NCBI GenBank assembly: GCA_025617745.1
Contig: CM046857.1
Location: forward strand, 26,940,094-27,004,093
Source of the DNA: Heliocidaris erythrogramma
Taxonomy: Eukaryota; Echinodermata; Echinoidea; Camarodonta; Echinometridae
DNA length: 64,000 nucleotides
Direction: 5' to 3'
The position numbers and the translations under genes were made by a program. Position 1 is the first letter of the stretch. The number at the start of each line of letters is the position of its first letter. The notes beneath the pieces were generated by a model, which saw only the letters and a list, made by a program, of their open reading frames with translations, had not been told where the DNA came from and did no database searches. Below are positions 32,671-45,122 of this stretch, one piece after another.

Positions 32671-34731
32671 CACAGGGCAGTTTTGCTACCAATGAAAAAT
32701 ACATGCCAACGCTCACGATACATTGTCGCTGGCGATAATTACCTAAAACCCTATTCGTATACTAGAACCAAGCTTTGTTCTAACATTACATGTTCCATGA
32801 AAGTCGATTATGTGTTGTCGCCGGCGACTTTAAATGGAGATTATGGCTTGTCACATTAAAAATGTACACAAAAATCATAGTATAATAGTTTACCAGTTAT
32901 GATATGTTAAAACACAAACCGCCCCCTTCATGCTTATATTTTATCTCCCACAAATGTTTGAAAATATGTTACTCTGAATTCCATCAATCATAACTATAAC
33001 ACAAGATGCAATACAAGTATATCTATTCATATACCTGTTTTGTAATATCAGATATCTAGACAGTAAATTAATTTATATGGCTCTAAACTTTGACATACTA
33101 TACTTTCATATATCAAAGATTCCCCATCACTCGTTACGTTAAGAAAATAATCAAATACTTTCTTGACTGAAGTCCTGAATTTGATGTGTATACATATCCA
33201 ATCTCTTTCCCCATTTGTAAACAAAATTCATTTTTTCTAAGTTTTAAATGTTCATTTGTTTATTATTTGTTTATCTTTTGTAATAGTATTTTAAAAATGT
33301 TTGTTGCTAGTTTTATGAGTGGAAATATACTTGAAACATGAAACTCTAGAATTGTATAATCAGTTACATTACTTAATCATTGGTGTGTTTTGTATTGCGG
33401 CTGTAATTGTAATTTTATTTGGCCTATGGAATTCCCCCGTATTATCACAAAGTGCATTTCTGGTAAAATGAAAATACGCCCTCTCCGACGGGTATAATTC
33501 TCTTGGTTGTCGTGACATCACGTCGTGACATCACGTATTTTGGGTGTACATGAAATCTTGCACGAAACATTGATATGCAAATGTTATGAGCATTCTAGTT
33601 TATGCGCTGTCAGTAGCAATACCTAATAAATACAATTTGCAATTCAGACCAACATGTGGACATGGAAATTTCACCCCATACACTGATCGAAATGAAGTTG
33701 CATGCATAATAAATCATTATTAGAATGTCATGTAAAATTTTGCCATATTTTACATAGTCATAATGTTTGATTTATAATTGGATTTTCTCTTGGACAATTA
33801 ACCTAAATTCGAAATGTTTTCATGTAGATGAGCAAGCAAGGAGTTTGTTAGAATTATCGAATTGGAACTTAGGTTAGAATATTAATTTGCTAGCATTCAT
33901 TTATCACATGGTGGCGCTATACAATTACACGATTTTTTTTACATGATTTTTTCGAATGAGACGGCGCTCTTCAGGCTGCAATTAAGATTATGTGCGCTGA
34001 ATGATAATGAGTTTATGGACTTTATATCCCATTTTTGTGCGGCGGACGCGGAAACATGCCGTTAAAATGTCTTTCTTTTTTTTCAATTTTCATTTCAATA
34101 TTTTAGTTTGAAAATGCATGTTCTGGCGCACGTTTCCCTGTTCACATGGTTCAGTTTAAAGACAAGACAATGATTCATAATACAGTATGTAAATTGTTAT
34201 CAAGTTTTGTATTATTTTTAACATTTATTTGAGAGTCTGCATCCTGTATTTTTTTTTTTCAGCAATCTTTATTCAATTTCTTTATTCAATGTAGTTGCAA
34301 TGTAGCTACAGATATATCACCCCCCCCCCCCACACACACACACACCACACAAAGATCCATATCTAAGATACTTTGGTGAGTTAAAACATTTATTATATCA
34401 GTAATTCCATTTTTATCATTCACATCATTGTAGGCAAGTTATAAATTTATCGAGATTCATATGTATGCTTTATGATGTTGTCTAGTAAGCCCATTTTTTT
34501 GTTTCAACATGGAAAATTGGAACAACATGGAACAACTGAACGTCTAACAAGCCCATTAAATTATGTTTTTTGATAACGTCCGATCCAAATGATTAGAAAA
34601 CAGATGCCATTTTATATTCATTTATCCTGGGGGGGGGGGGGGTGATTTCTTTCAAATATGTGAAGGCAAGCTTAAACGCAATCAGTTGAACTTCAACCAC
34701 ATAATATTCATCCTATTTATTTTCATTACAG
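32671..34731. other. No gene recognised
   Basis: AT-rich unique sequence. A 13-bp string CGTGACATCACGT is tandemly duplicated at 33511-33536. C/CA repeats lie at 34319-34350 and a G-run at 34630-34642. No exon supported until 34732. Confidence 0.4.
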
Positions 34732-34865
34732 CTTTCAATCACTGCAGAACATAGCCAGACATGAGACAACACGAGGATAGCATCATTACGATGGAATGTC
34801 TGATTATAAGATCAAAGTTGAGGACGAATCAGGTTCAGTCGAGGGCAAAAAAGACTCAGAAACAG
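34732..34865 (+). CDS. Candidate exon with translation start (plus-strand gene)
   Basis: A 134-bp exon with a strong acceptor (TCCTATTTATTTTCATTACAG) and a GTGTAA donor at 34866. ATG at 34796 opens the frame MSDYKIKVEDESGS then VEGKKDSETG, ending in phase 1. The peptide is acidic, polar and disorder-like, as at the N-terminus of many nuclear proteins. An earlier ATG at 34791 opens another frame that stops just past the donor. Upstream in the exon would be 5' UTR. No downstream exon was identified, so the product is unknown. The acceptor is the main support; the donor is weak. Confidence 0.3.
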
Positions 34866-35337
34866 GTGTAAATTCTTGAAACAGACCGACTGGTCATTCA
34901 GCATTCCCAAAGCCAGGTGCTCTCGTGAGGAGTACACAGCACCTGCCACTGTACCGTTTAAATATCGTTTATCATCATGATCATGGATGCTATTAACGTG
35001 ATATACGCATCAGAGGCTACGTGACCCTTTTCATAAATTAGAACTTTAAAGTTATTATTTATCTTGAATGCTAATTTGTGTTGTTCTTGTGCATAAATCT
35101 TTTCCTAGTTGAATAAATGTCACATTGAACATTGTTGAAGGGTTTCAAGCATGAACGATTATCATTCAGTCCAATTTCATATCCCCCCCCCCCCCCCCTC
35201 AAAACATTATTATAAGCCTTACTATTTGGAGTTTGTTTCATATTGCTACCTATTTCTTTCTCTATTCATTTTTTTCTCTCCCCACCCTTTTTTAAAATTA
35301 TTTTTCAAAATTTCTTTTCTCTGATTATCTATCTCTC

Positions 35338-35375
<38 letters not shown>

Positions 35376-37690
35376 GACATTAGAAAGATGTAAGTCGTAT
35401 TAGGGCACATTGGTATTGGAGTAAACATAGATGTTGTTTATTATGCTTGCTTCACTCCCTTGCAAAATATTAGGTGATGGAAAGTTGGTAATCGGGCAAA
35501 GCTAGGACGACAACCCCCGCCTCATCACGCTCATGACAAAAATATAACAGAATGTCCAGTAAAGCAACGCAACCTCTTTGTCCTGACATGAAGTGGTTCA
35601 CTCTTGAAAACCAAAGTAACACTTTGCGATATGTTGATAATCTTTAATCATTATACTACTTTACCATTCTATATCCATATAATTTTCTTTGAAGAAAAAT
35701 ATGTTCAAATATAAGGTGTATTTTAGCTTAGCGTAGCTACCCACTGTTAGGATTTTGATTCGCTGTTAGTCCATTTTAATTAAAAAAAAACACATTTCGT
35801 TTGTCGTATCAAATCATTTATCATGAGAAACGAATTTGGAAAGGAATAATATTGCACATGTAATCTTCACTCATTTATACATTTGTTGCTGCAACTCCAT
35901 TACCTTTTTGCTACGCTGGTCGCCTACTCTTTCTTATCATACGATTTGATGTGGGCGTCGTTATTTTCTTTCCTTGACCAAAAAGGACTCAAATAACAGT
36001 ATCATATCACAGTGGTTTCTACGTTCATTCATGTATATCTCTTTAACGTACTCGAATTACAGATATCTTCAGGCACCGCTTTGTGATAAAACCGAAGCAA
36101 AACATCATTAGCTGTACAATAGGAATCTGAAGAAGGAGGAAAAGAGAGAAAGAGATTAAAATAAAGGGGGGAATGTGAAAATGAGAATATTAATTTTCAA
36201 TTGCGGTTCGGGAAAATGAGCAAGGATAGAGAGGGGAGTAGGGGGGAGACCATGAACATTGAGAAAGAGAGCGGGAGAAGGGAGGGGAGAGCGCTAACAA
36301 AATAGAAATATGGAATTAGAGAGAGGGAAAGAGAGATAGGGAGGGGGTTAAGCAGGGGCGGGGGACAGAGAGAAGGAAGAGAGAAGTAAAGAGAGCAAGA
36401 AATAGAGAGAGAGAGAGAGAGAGAGAAAGAGAGTGAAAGAGCAGAATTGGTGGAGGAAACAGACCACCCCCTTAAAGAATGCGGGAAGGATGGGGGATTA
36501 ATGTAAGAATTGAAATGCTTCCTATATACACAGTATACATTTATATCTCTTGCCGCCATCCATAGAAAATAGCTTTCGCCTTTCTGTCCCGATATCATTG
36601 AGTCTCAACTGACCCTCGAGAGAGACTCAACTCCTAATGATCTCCCATTGGGCATGCATCGACTAAAGGAATTGCATTTTATCTGACAATATCAAGTGAA
36701 ATCTTAGTACTTGCGAAGACAAGATTGGGGAAGCAATAATGTTTTAAATAGGGAGTCTGCTTTTAGTTCTTCTTGACACAACATTTCGACTACACAATAT
36801 TTCCTCCTTACAAGATGTTTTGCGTGTCTTCGCTTTACACTGAACGACTGAACGCGGGTCCACAATTCATGAAACTGCATTTGACAAAACTTGAAACTAG
36901 ATGTTGATACCACACGACCTATAATGTACCGTTCTTTGGAGCCGTGGGATTAATAATTAATCCTCCTCAAGAACACTCCTCCTCCTGACTGATTCTTCAA
37001 TAGCAAACGGAATCAGCTTCCAGTTTAGGCGACTCACGACTGTAAATTTTAAGCGATATACTTCTGTCGGGCCATTGTGGTCTGCCTGTCGGAAAGCCGA
37101 GACAGGATACAGGAAGCAGCAGAAGGGGCTGATGTTCCAAAGAAGCTTATAATATCAAATAATAATTTGCTGTGTACAATTTTGTGCGGATTTGAAAGTA
37201 TTGAAGATCAGGAGATCTGAAGAAAAGGTAAGCCAGTTATCTCTTCGCGTTTGCCAATCTTAACGAGATTTTAGTGTGATGTACAATCCATTATCAGTTC
37301 CACTTATGACATTTCGTTTGCTGATCAATGTGAATAGCTGGATTTATATGCAGATTCCTTCATGTTGAATTGTTTATTGTCCGATAAAAGATATTTAAGA
37401 TTTTACGTGCAACGATTCAAATTTAAATTTTTATTTTTTACTTTAAACTTCTATGCCAATGGTGTTCTCATTAACGAATGTAACGTATCACCCGGAATGC
37501 ATCATTTGCATTTAATAATCTCGATCACAAAAAATGAAATAAAATAAAATGAAATGTTATTGTAACAATTGAAATAAATGATACCTGTGGAAGAGTAAAG
37601 ACAAGGAAAGGTGGAAAGAATGTGATACCCAGATCATGATATTTCAGAAAAAAGTTCCTACTTTAAACATCAAGTTTACCTTTATAAATC
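34866..37690. other. Spacer; low-complexity tracts and one orphan donor
   Basis: C-run at 35182-35197; CT repeat at 35340-35370; GA-rich block at 36120-36470, source of spurious Ser/Leu frames. At 37228 CTGAAGAAAAG is followed by GTAAGCC, a good donor that could end a non-coding first exon (about 37000-37228), but no start or partner acceptor is established. Confidence 0.4.
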
Positions 37691-38011
37691 TGGGGGTGTT
37701 TCATAAAGCTATTCGTAAAATCATGCATGACTTTACGAATGACAAGTCAAATGGGATGCTCAATCATTGTTAACTGCATAATCTGCATCAACTAAAGTTG
37801 AACTGTGCAGATGTAGATTAACATTCTTATTATAACAAACATTTTTAATGCAAAGTATATTTTATGCGTAATTTAATTGAGTTTATTGGAAATACAGTCA
37901 CACTTTGTTAAAACATCAGGAAAAACTTGGGGCATCCTATCTGGCACTTCATATTGAAGTCGTTCTTAAAGTCCTGTGTAACTTCACGAACAGCTTTATT
38001 AAACACCCCTC
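37691..38011. mobile_element. MITE with GGGTGTTTCATAAAG ends
   Basis: The left end GGGGGTGTTTCATAAAGCT and the right end AGCTTTATTAAACACCCCTC are inverted, with inner ATTCGTAAA/TTCACGAA. ~320 bp, AT-rich and non-coding. The GTTTCATAA end is shared with the element at 8289-9319. Confidence 0.75.
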
Positions 38012-40008
38012 TGCTCTATCACAACTTTACAAAATACGAACAGTAGAAGCTCTTATTTATAGCAAATAATAGAATCTGATTTAATACGTCATATAGAATA
38101 AAATGAACCACTGATTATTCTTTTTGAGGTACATTTTTGACTTGGCTGGGAGATTTGGTCACAAAGGATTAATTCTACCGATGAACCAATGTAAGAAAAG
38201 CATTGAAGCGAATGACTTTTATTCAGTCGTTATACGATCTCCTTCAGTTCAAAATGTAAACGGATTCGCAGGTCTTCCTTGTTGATTTGATTTATTTATA
38301 AAGCGTCCTTGTTATCATTGTTGGTTTTTCTTTAAATTTTCCTTTCGTATGATAATTACAGTGGTAACACAAGTTACATTTCCTAAGATCGTTGATTGCT
38401 ACTATACGCAACTTCATTATTGATGTGATCATGTGAACCAAAATTGTAATTTTACTGGTCATGCAGCATATCCTTTCTAAAGAATCATTTATTCATTTAC
38501 ACTAATGCTGAAAATGAAAAATCTAAACCAGTACGGTCAACTCTTGTATATTACAACAAAATCAATGTGATATATTTAACGGAATATATCACTACCTTTA
38601 ATACACAACATTGCACAACCGACATAAAAATAAACAAACATAACAAAAAAAAAGAAAAAAAAAACCGCGTGCATAAAAAGTTACCTTTATACCCTCCAGT
38701 TTTGTAGTTGTGGTTGCTTGTTTTGTTTTGTTTTTGTTTTATTTTCTTAGACCTATGCCCCCCCCCCCCCCCCCCGAGAAGAATCCTGGAACCGTCTCTG
38801 ATATATTTAGGTGAACAATATGACTTTGTTCTGGATTCAATGAGTGTGTGGTTTGAATCATTATAGATAAGAGAGGTGCCTTGAGTGCCTTTTATCTGCT
38901 CATCACAATGTTGCGCCTTGTTTCTTTAAAGTGTTACTATTATCATTTCCATGATTATCACGATCACAATACATTAAGACTCATTCAGATAGTGGAAATA
39001 TAACAGTGTTCCCTTGATCGTTTGGATAAAAGTCCTAATTATTGTACCATTGTGCTTGAAAACAAGGAATGCTCCTAGGATGTTTGGATTACCGATCTTA
39101 AAATTGATTCCTTTGAGAAGTAAATAGGGCAAGGGGCGTCGTTTGAACATTTTGAGGGGGTGTCCGATTAAGTTAGTAGGCAAGTTCGCCGCAAGAAAAG
39201 CAATTTAGTTCAACGAGAAATACAAATAGGTCATTAGATTTGAAACGATATGGGTTGAAAAAAGGTTTCCTCAAGTTTCGAAATTTTCAGACAAGGCATC
39301 AAATAGAATTCTGATATAGACAAATAACCCAGAAAGGTCCTTGTATTTGCACCAAATCTCTAAAAAATTATTTGCCGACAATAATTAGGAAGAAATTATG
39401 AGTCGGGAGGTCGAGGTGACGCCCCCACATTCCCTCCAGCGATACCACTGTGCAGGGGCGAAAAAATGAGAAGACACAGTTCCTAAACATCACTCACTTG
39501 CGAGCAAAATAATAATCGCATTTTTCAGATGCAAATTTACTCCAAAATAATCTCAGTTAGACAAAACAAAATTGTTTCACATTTCCAGTGCCTTTTTATG
39601 AAAAAAAAAAATGAAATGGGAGGGGAGCAAATACACATGTAGGGGCACTCAAAGTACACCAGATGGGGTTTTAAAAGGAATTACGAGTCAGTTGTGCACC
39701 CCTTCAATCCACCACTGCCACCGTGGACGGTTATTGGCCTGCTTCAAACATTCCTGTCATCTTAACCTACATCAAGGTAAGTCAATATACCTTCTCTTCG
39801 TTACATAGAATCCGGTTAAAGTGGACCGATATCTTATCAAATTATTTGAATGTTATAGAACATAATAAGCATTTCCACTTCATATAAACTTGCAAGGGGA
39901 AAAAGGAAGTGATTATAAACAAAATGATTTGGTAATAACATAAATGAGAATTCGCAACTATGACAAATATAATCAAAACTTTAATCGGTTGGGGGTAATC
40001 ATACAACT
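38012..40008. other. No gene recognised
   Basis: A C-run lies at 38758-38775 and A-rich tracts near 38645 and 39600. A consensus donor (CATCAAG then GTAAGTC, 39779) follows GTGGACGGTTATTGG, but the preceding GCACCCCTTCAATCCACCA resembles the CCGCCACTG MITE class and no acceptor was found. Not annotated as an exon. Confidence 0.4.
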
Positions 40009-40129
40009 GTAGTTTAAGCTTCTACCAACCTTAAAATTTGTTAGCAAGCTTTCGTCCACTCCTGTGGACTTTCTCAAGCCAAATGATCAGTCACTAACAA
40101 ATTTTAAGGTTGGTAGAAGCTTAAACTAC
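40009..40129. repeat. Perfect 36-bp inverted repeat with nested hairpin
   Basis: Arms 40009-40044 and 40094-40129 are exact reverse complements, starting GTAGTTTAAGCTTCTACC. The 49-bp loop contains a second hairpin, GTCCAC-TCCT-GTGGAC. The string ATAATCAAAACTTTAAT occurs on both sides (about 39969 and 40140), possibly a target duplication. Could be a small foldback element. Confidence 0.85.
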
Positions 40130-40424
40130 AATGAAAAATATAATCAAAACTTTAATTTGTCATTTTAGCTGTATCAATTATTGTCATAAAGATATTAGAG
40201 CAAGGAGATCATTGCAACTTTGACAATGATATAAAGGATGACATTTAGATGCGCTCTTTAGAAGTACATTTCACATATTTATTTTCAGAACATTTCACAC
40301 ATCCGGGAAGATGTCTTTAACTGTTTATTACTAATAGAATCTGCGGGTTTAATGAAGGGGTTATTTACTTCCATTCTTTGTCTACCATGTCTACATTTGA
40401 GTAATGTGAGGTCATCCTTTTAAT

Positions 40425-41004
40425 AATAACAATATTCCGCTTTTATAGAGCGCCTAATACATCGGTGATGTCTCTGAGCGCTTTACAGATATTTACAGAT
40501 TATTACCCCGGTTATCGGATTCTGGCATGCCCGCACACAATGTATGAACATTCTCCGCTCCCTGGGGAGTATTCCAGCAATGGGCAGAAGAGTGCATGGC
40601 GCTCACATTGCTAAGCAAACGACATTAACTTTCGCATCCTACTGGCACTATGAACATGACGAACAAAGAAGCGGACAATTTATGCTGCTCCTCATTGTAC
40701 CCTTCACAATTGCATGGTTAACAAAAGAACATCCATTCATTGCTATCCTGTAAAAATATGTAGAACAGGTGTCACATAATAGCAGTGAAGGGATGTCCTT
40801 TTGTCTACTAGAGCTATTGTGGAGGGTACAATGAGGAGCTGCATAAATTGTCCGCTCTCTTTGTCACCGTGTTCATAGTGTGGGTACCCCCATTTAACAC
40901 CTGAGTGGAGAGTGGCAAATGTAGATTAACGTCTGCGTTGGGATTCGAACCCGGACCTCGCGGTTCACAGTCCGGGGACTTATCCACTGATCCGCAACAC
41001 CTCT
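40425..41004 (-). mobile_element. tRNA-derived SINE, interrupted
   Basis: On the minus strand the head contains a B box (complement of GGGATTCGAACCC at about 40938), then the body, and the tail has GAGCGCTTTACA-type sequence ending in ATTATT repeats at 40425. A MITE (40646-40880) is inserted in it. Related SINEs lie at 48565 and 51535. Confidence 0.7.
40646..40880. mobile_element. Foldback MITE with CACTATGAACA ends
   Basis: Inverted arms of ~100 bp (CACTATGAACA, GCGGACAATTTATGC, CTCCTCATTGTACCCT) around a short centre. Flanked by TGG on both sides. It splits a SINE, so it inserted later. Confidence 0.8.
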
Positions 41005-41260
41005 ACATAATTATACAGAAAACGTATGTCTCTACTATATGACGAGATAATTCAAGGAAATTCTTAGCCAAAGTTATAAACGACGGTTAATGTCTTAAAG
41101 CGAATCCTAACATAAGATAGTTGTACTGTAATTTAGGGATAGGTCTCCTGCATGTGCAACTTAATCCCTCGGCTGAACTTTTTGAAGATTTATGCAGTGA
41201 TTTGGAGCTGTATAAGTTCATTTAGAAAACAAAACAGAAATTCTTTGTAGTGTGTTTGAA

Positions 41261-41298
41261 CAAGGAGGTACTAGGCAAGCTTGCCTAGTACCTCCTTG
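41261..41298. repeat. Perfect 38-bp palindrome without spacer
   Basis: CAAGGAGGTACTAGGCAAG followed immediately by its exact reverse complement. The centre is CAAGCTTG. No larger element is visible around it. Confidence 0.95.
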
Positions 41299-41730
41299 GT
41301 TTGAATAACCGAAACAAATATCAAAAGATAACTTGAAAGTTGAAGAAGATGAGATATCTTGGAGAAAAATGAAAATAAGAAAATCTGGAAGCCAAATATA
41401 AAAAAGGAAGTCCTAAATATGTATTAAAAATAAAGCTTCCAGAAGTAAAAAAAAAAAAGAAAAAAAAAAGGCATAACCAATTTTAACCATATAATAAATA
41501 AAAATCACTTTAAAATCGAAATTGTAAACCGCCTTCATGCGAACCATTCCGTAGGTACATGAAAGAATCATATTAGCCCAGTATCATTCCATGTTCTTCA
41601 ATAAGAGAAAGGCGATTAGTAAAGTATCCTGACCCAGATTGAAACTGATTAAAAAGCAACAAACGTTCCTTTCACAGGTGTCAAATAGAAACCTAACGGA
41701 TCGGTCTAGAACTTAATACTTCTGCCCAGT
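41299..41730. other. AT-rich spacer
   Basis: A-rich with A-runs at 41448-41471. Nothing recognised. Confidence 0.4.
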
Positions 41731-41925
41731 GGCGGCACCAAGGGGGGGGGGGCATGAAGAAGCTTTGCCCCCCCCCTCAGTTGCCCCCCCCCCCCAATAA
41801 TTTTCGGAGTGAAAAAATAAAAGGGTGGAAATTTTTTTTGTCCGCCCTTGCCCCCCCCCCCCAACATTTTGTTTTGCCCCCCATTTGCCCCCCCCCCCCA
41901 CTTTAAAATCCTGGTGCCGCCACTG
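41731..41925. mobile_element. MITE with CAGTGGCGGCACCA ends
   Basis: CAGTGGCGGCACCA at the left and TGGTGCCGCCACTG at the right are exact inverted ends. The interior is dominated by C and G homopolymers, which generate spurious Gly/Pro-rich frames. Confidence 0.85.
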
Positions 41926-42102
41926 CTTCTGCCCACCATCCCTCACGACCCCCCTTTCATCCCCTAAAAAAAAAGAGAGGAGTCGTCTGCGACACTGCAT
42001 GTACCTTTATTCTCTCTCTTTCTCTCTCTCCCTCTCTCTCCATCCCTCTATCTTTCTCACTCACTCTCCCCTTCCCCATCTCTCCCTCTCTGCCACTGCT
42101 TA

Positions 42103-42312
42103 AAGGAAGGAGGAGGAAGAGAAAAAGAAGAAGAAGAAGAAGATGAAGAAGAAGAAGAAGAAGAAGAAGAAGATGAAGAAGAAGATTAAGAAGAAGAAGA
42201 AGATGATGAAGAAGAAGAAGAAGAAGAAAAAGAAGAAGAAGAAGAAGAAGAAGAAGAAAAGAAAGAAGAGGAGGAGGAGGAGAAAAAGAAGAAGAAGAAG
42301 AAAAGAAGAATA
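42103..42312. repeat. GAA microsatellite
   Basis: ~200 bp of GAA with GAT and AAA interruptions. A poly-Lys frame on one strand and poly-Leu/Ser frames on the other are by-products. Confidence 0.95.
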
Positions 42313-42789
42313 TATCCTCCATCAACATTGTGTATTAATATGTTTTCCCCATTCCAAAAGAAGCTTTTTGTGGATTTCAAATAGGCAATATTCTTTGAAA
42401 ATACTTTAATTTACATTTTACAGTGTGACCTTCGCATAGTGGAAGTATTACATATTAACCAATTGCAAATCTTTTGATAGTTAAAGAGGTTGATTGATGA
42501 AGATATATTTGGACTTTGCAATTACATTTATTTCATTATTAACACCAACAGGAGCGGGTGCGCAAACGCCTCTTCAATTAATTTTGTCTAAATCCGAGGC
42601 AAATCGGCGATAATTCATCTTCCATTTTCCATTATAAGCTTGGCTGCCTCGTTTATTCAGATCCGTAATCTCTTCCTTTCCACTCTAATTTCAGTTTGAT
42701 ACCGAAACACGATTGAAAAATGTGAATTGTTAAAGATTTTAAAACACAATGGCATCCCGGTGATCTTGTATGTAAACATTGTCTTGTCT
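42313..42789. other. No gene recognised
   Basis: Unique AT-rich sequence between the GAA microsatellite and the next MITE. No open frame with splice support. Confidence 0.35.
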
Positions 42790-42915
42790 GATACCCTAGT
42801 CACACCGGCCAGACCGACACCAGACCGACAATAGAACGAACAAAAACTTACATTAACCCCATCGGCAAAGACTCGAACTCGGTTTGGAGTCGGTTCTGGG
42901 TGTGTCTGAGGTATC
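42790..42915. mobile_element. CAGTCACACC MITE
   Basis: Ends GATACCCTAGTCACACC and GGTGTGTCTGAGGTATC are inverted. Internal AGACCGACACCAGACCGAC. The overlapping 98-codon minus-strand frame is not a gene. Confidence 0.8.
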
Positions 42916-45122
42916 GGGATACTCTGTTCGTAAATCGCAATGCTGCTAGACACGAAGAATTATTTACATTGTGAACACCATCAATTTTCTACCTCGGCAT
43001 AACACTTCTACTCTTTGAAATATTTTAGTGAGCCTTGCAGGGATCATCGAGTAGAGTCTAACCTGTGCGGTGAAAAAAATAAATTTGCTGCCAAGTGCAG
43101 GGTGCTCCAACATTATGATCCGGCGTCCATTGCTTCGGACTTTATTTCGTCCAAGATGTAGGGTAAGGGTTAGGTTTGCAATTGGGTTTTAGATTAGGTT
43201 TAGGATTAGGGTTAGTGTTGGGTCCAGGTTTGAAGTTTCGATTCGGTTAGTACATGTGTACGTAATCGACGGGCAACAATTGTCGCTGGAGCATGTGTCG
43301 TACGCAACCGACTACAGACGATAGCTGAGATATCGAATTGAAGGGATAAAGACGCGAGGATTTCTTGATTTGTTAACTTTGTGACCAACGCGCATTTTTC
43401 ATCATAACGCACATGTCGACGTGTTCTGCCGTCTGGCTAACTCCCAAGGAATGCATATTGACGGAATTAATCGGTGATATTTTAGCGACACCCTTCTCTT
43501 ATTAAACATAGATATCTGGATCGTGAATAATCTCGTTTTGAAAAGGGATTTCTGCTTCTTAAATGAATTTTTGTGTTTCATTCTTATAATTCATTTGCAC
43601 ACGAGGATACGCATTATGAAATTTCCGATTTGATTTCAAATAGCAATGTGCTGTTGACGGTGAGCCGATCTTATCTTCAGCGTGAAGCCGGTAAGCTTCT
43701 TTGTATGACCTTTTTTTTCTAATTACTTGATGGCGATTGACTGCGCTGCTCAACCATTTTCGATGCATGCATATTTAATGCTTCAGCACATTATATAATG
43801 TTACTGTGTATAGAGATAAGTCGATGTTAATAGCTTGTTCAGGTCTTGTTGAGTAAAAGCATAGGGAAGGGAGAGGCATAGCCTCTATGTTTATTTCTTT
43901 AAAGGCCGCCTAGTAGGCAGGCTAAGCCGGTTAGAGCAAAATGATTAGCGAGCAACCGAAGAGAGCGTGGCAAAATTTTCAGCCAAAATTCAGGGTTCTC
44001 AGACAATGAGGGGGTGGGGGAGGGGGTGGGGGCGCAATGTAAAAAAAAAACTGACAAACAACAACAACAAAAGCAAACAAAACAAAACAAACAAATAAAC
44101 AAACAAACAATAAACGAACAAGCAAAATAACAATAAAAAACAGTACAACAACAAACAAAACAAAAAAGACAAAAGAAAATAAATCGACTTTCTTCGAATT
44201 TTACACATTATAATAGCACTAATTATATCTTCTATGTACTTGAGGTATGCCCAAGCTTGTTTGTTTATTTGTCTTCACATCTTTATTGATCTATCTCGAT
44301 ATATCTCATGCTATAACCTTGACACCAGTGAATTCATAGCTGAGTTGGAAGGCTTATCGTGTGGATACTGTGGATATTTCGTTATCTAAAAGGCATTTGA
44401 AACACATTTTTGTCACCGAATCACACCTTCGGTCCATTGCATTTCGTTTGAAGTCGGCTTTCAAAGTGTGCTTTAAAAGTTCAAGAGGTAAGCCTTTTGT
44501 TGGATGTAAAATGACCATTATGCCTCAATATGATTTGCATGACTTCAGGTTGAGGAAAACAATCCCTTTTTACCAATGTAGTGGAAGAATTCGTCATTTT
44601 CCTTGTATTATCATTGCACAGGGAAATGTCTACAACAAGTACCGCGGATTCCCATTACTGATTACCTACGACTTGGATTTTGACAGAACTCGTTAGTATA
44701 TATAGAAACGGGGTAATTTGAAAAGAGATATAATTTGATGTATCCTTTGTTGATATCAGTTTATGGCACCACTGCGGTTACTTTTATACATATCTTCGCA
44801 TTATGCGTTAAATGTATTCTTTAAAAACTGCTGAATGGGAAGCTATGTAACACGAATTGATGTCATTTTGAACTTTATCTGGATACAATAAACTAGAGTT
44901 CGTAATTCAACCTTTTTTTTTTTATTGAATCTTGAAAAATATATCCTGAATTGCTGTGTGCACTTATGCAAGGCATCGACATTCCGAAAGATAAATGAGA
45001 TACATGTGTGCTTTAACTGATCACAGTCTCAGTCAGCACATTTCTGGATACATCAATCATGATTTTTTTTAACGATGTACAGTGAGTTGAGCACAAGTTC
45101 ATCACGAGTATAAAAAGAGCAT
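42916..45122. other. Spacer with degenerate telomere-like and A/C-rich repeats
   Basis: Bases 43150-43225 contain GGGTTAGG, GATTAGGTTTAGG and TTAGGGTTAG in decayed tandem form. Bases 44050-44170 are AAC/AAAC-rich. A 111-codon plus frame (44361-44696) has no recognisable domain, splice context or start context, and is left unassigned. Confidence 0.4.

Noticed and set aside
36197-36598. 133-codon Ser/Leu-rich minus-strand frame
   Set aside because: Produced by a GA-rich low-complexity block; no domain or splice context.
39611-39808. Frame ending at a consensus donor (39779)
   Set aside because: No acceptor, and the upstream sequence resembles the CCGCCACTG MITE class. The donor alone is not enough.
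40288-40425. 46-codon open stretch after TTTATTTTCAG
   Set aside because: No donor, no recognisable peptide, and it runs directly into a SINE tail.
40930-41000. tRNA gene (B-box-like GGATTCGAACCC)
   Set aside because: The B box continues into a SINE body and tail, and no complete cloverleaf could be drawn. The same applies at 23260, 32590 and 48573.
42143-42409. Poly-Lys frame
   Set aside because: Direct translation of a GAA microsatellite.
43150-43225. Telomere-like GGGTTAGG repeats
   Set aside because: Only a short, degenerate stretch; it does not mark a chromosome end and may be ordinary interspersed repeat decay.
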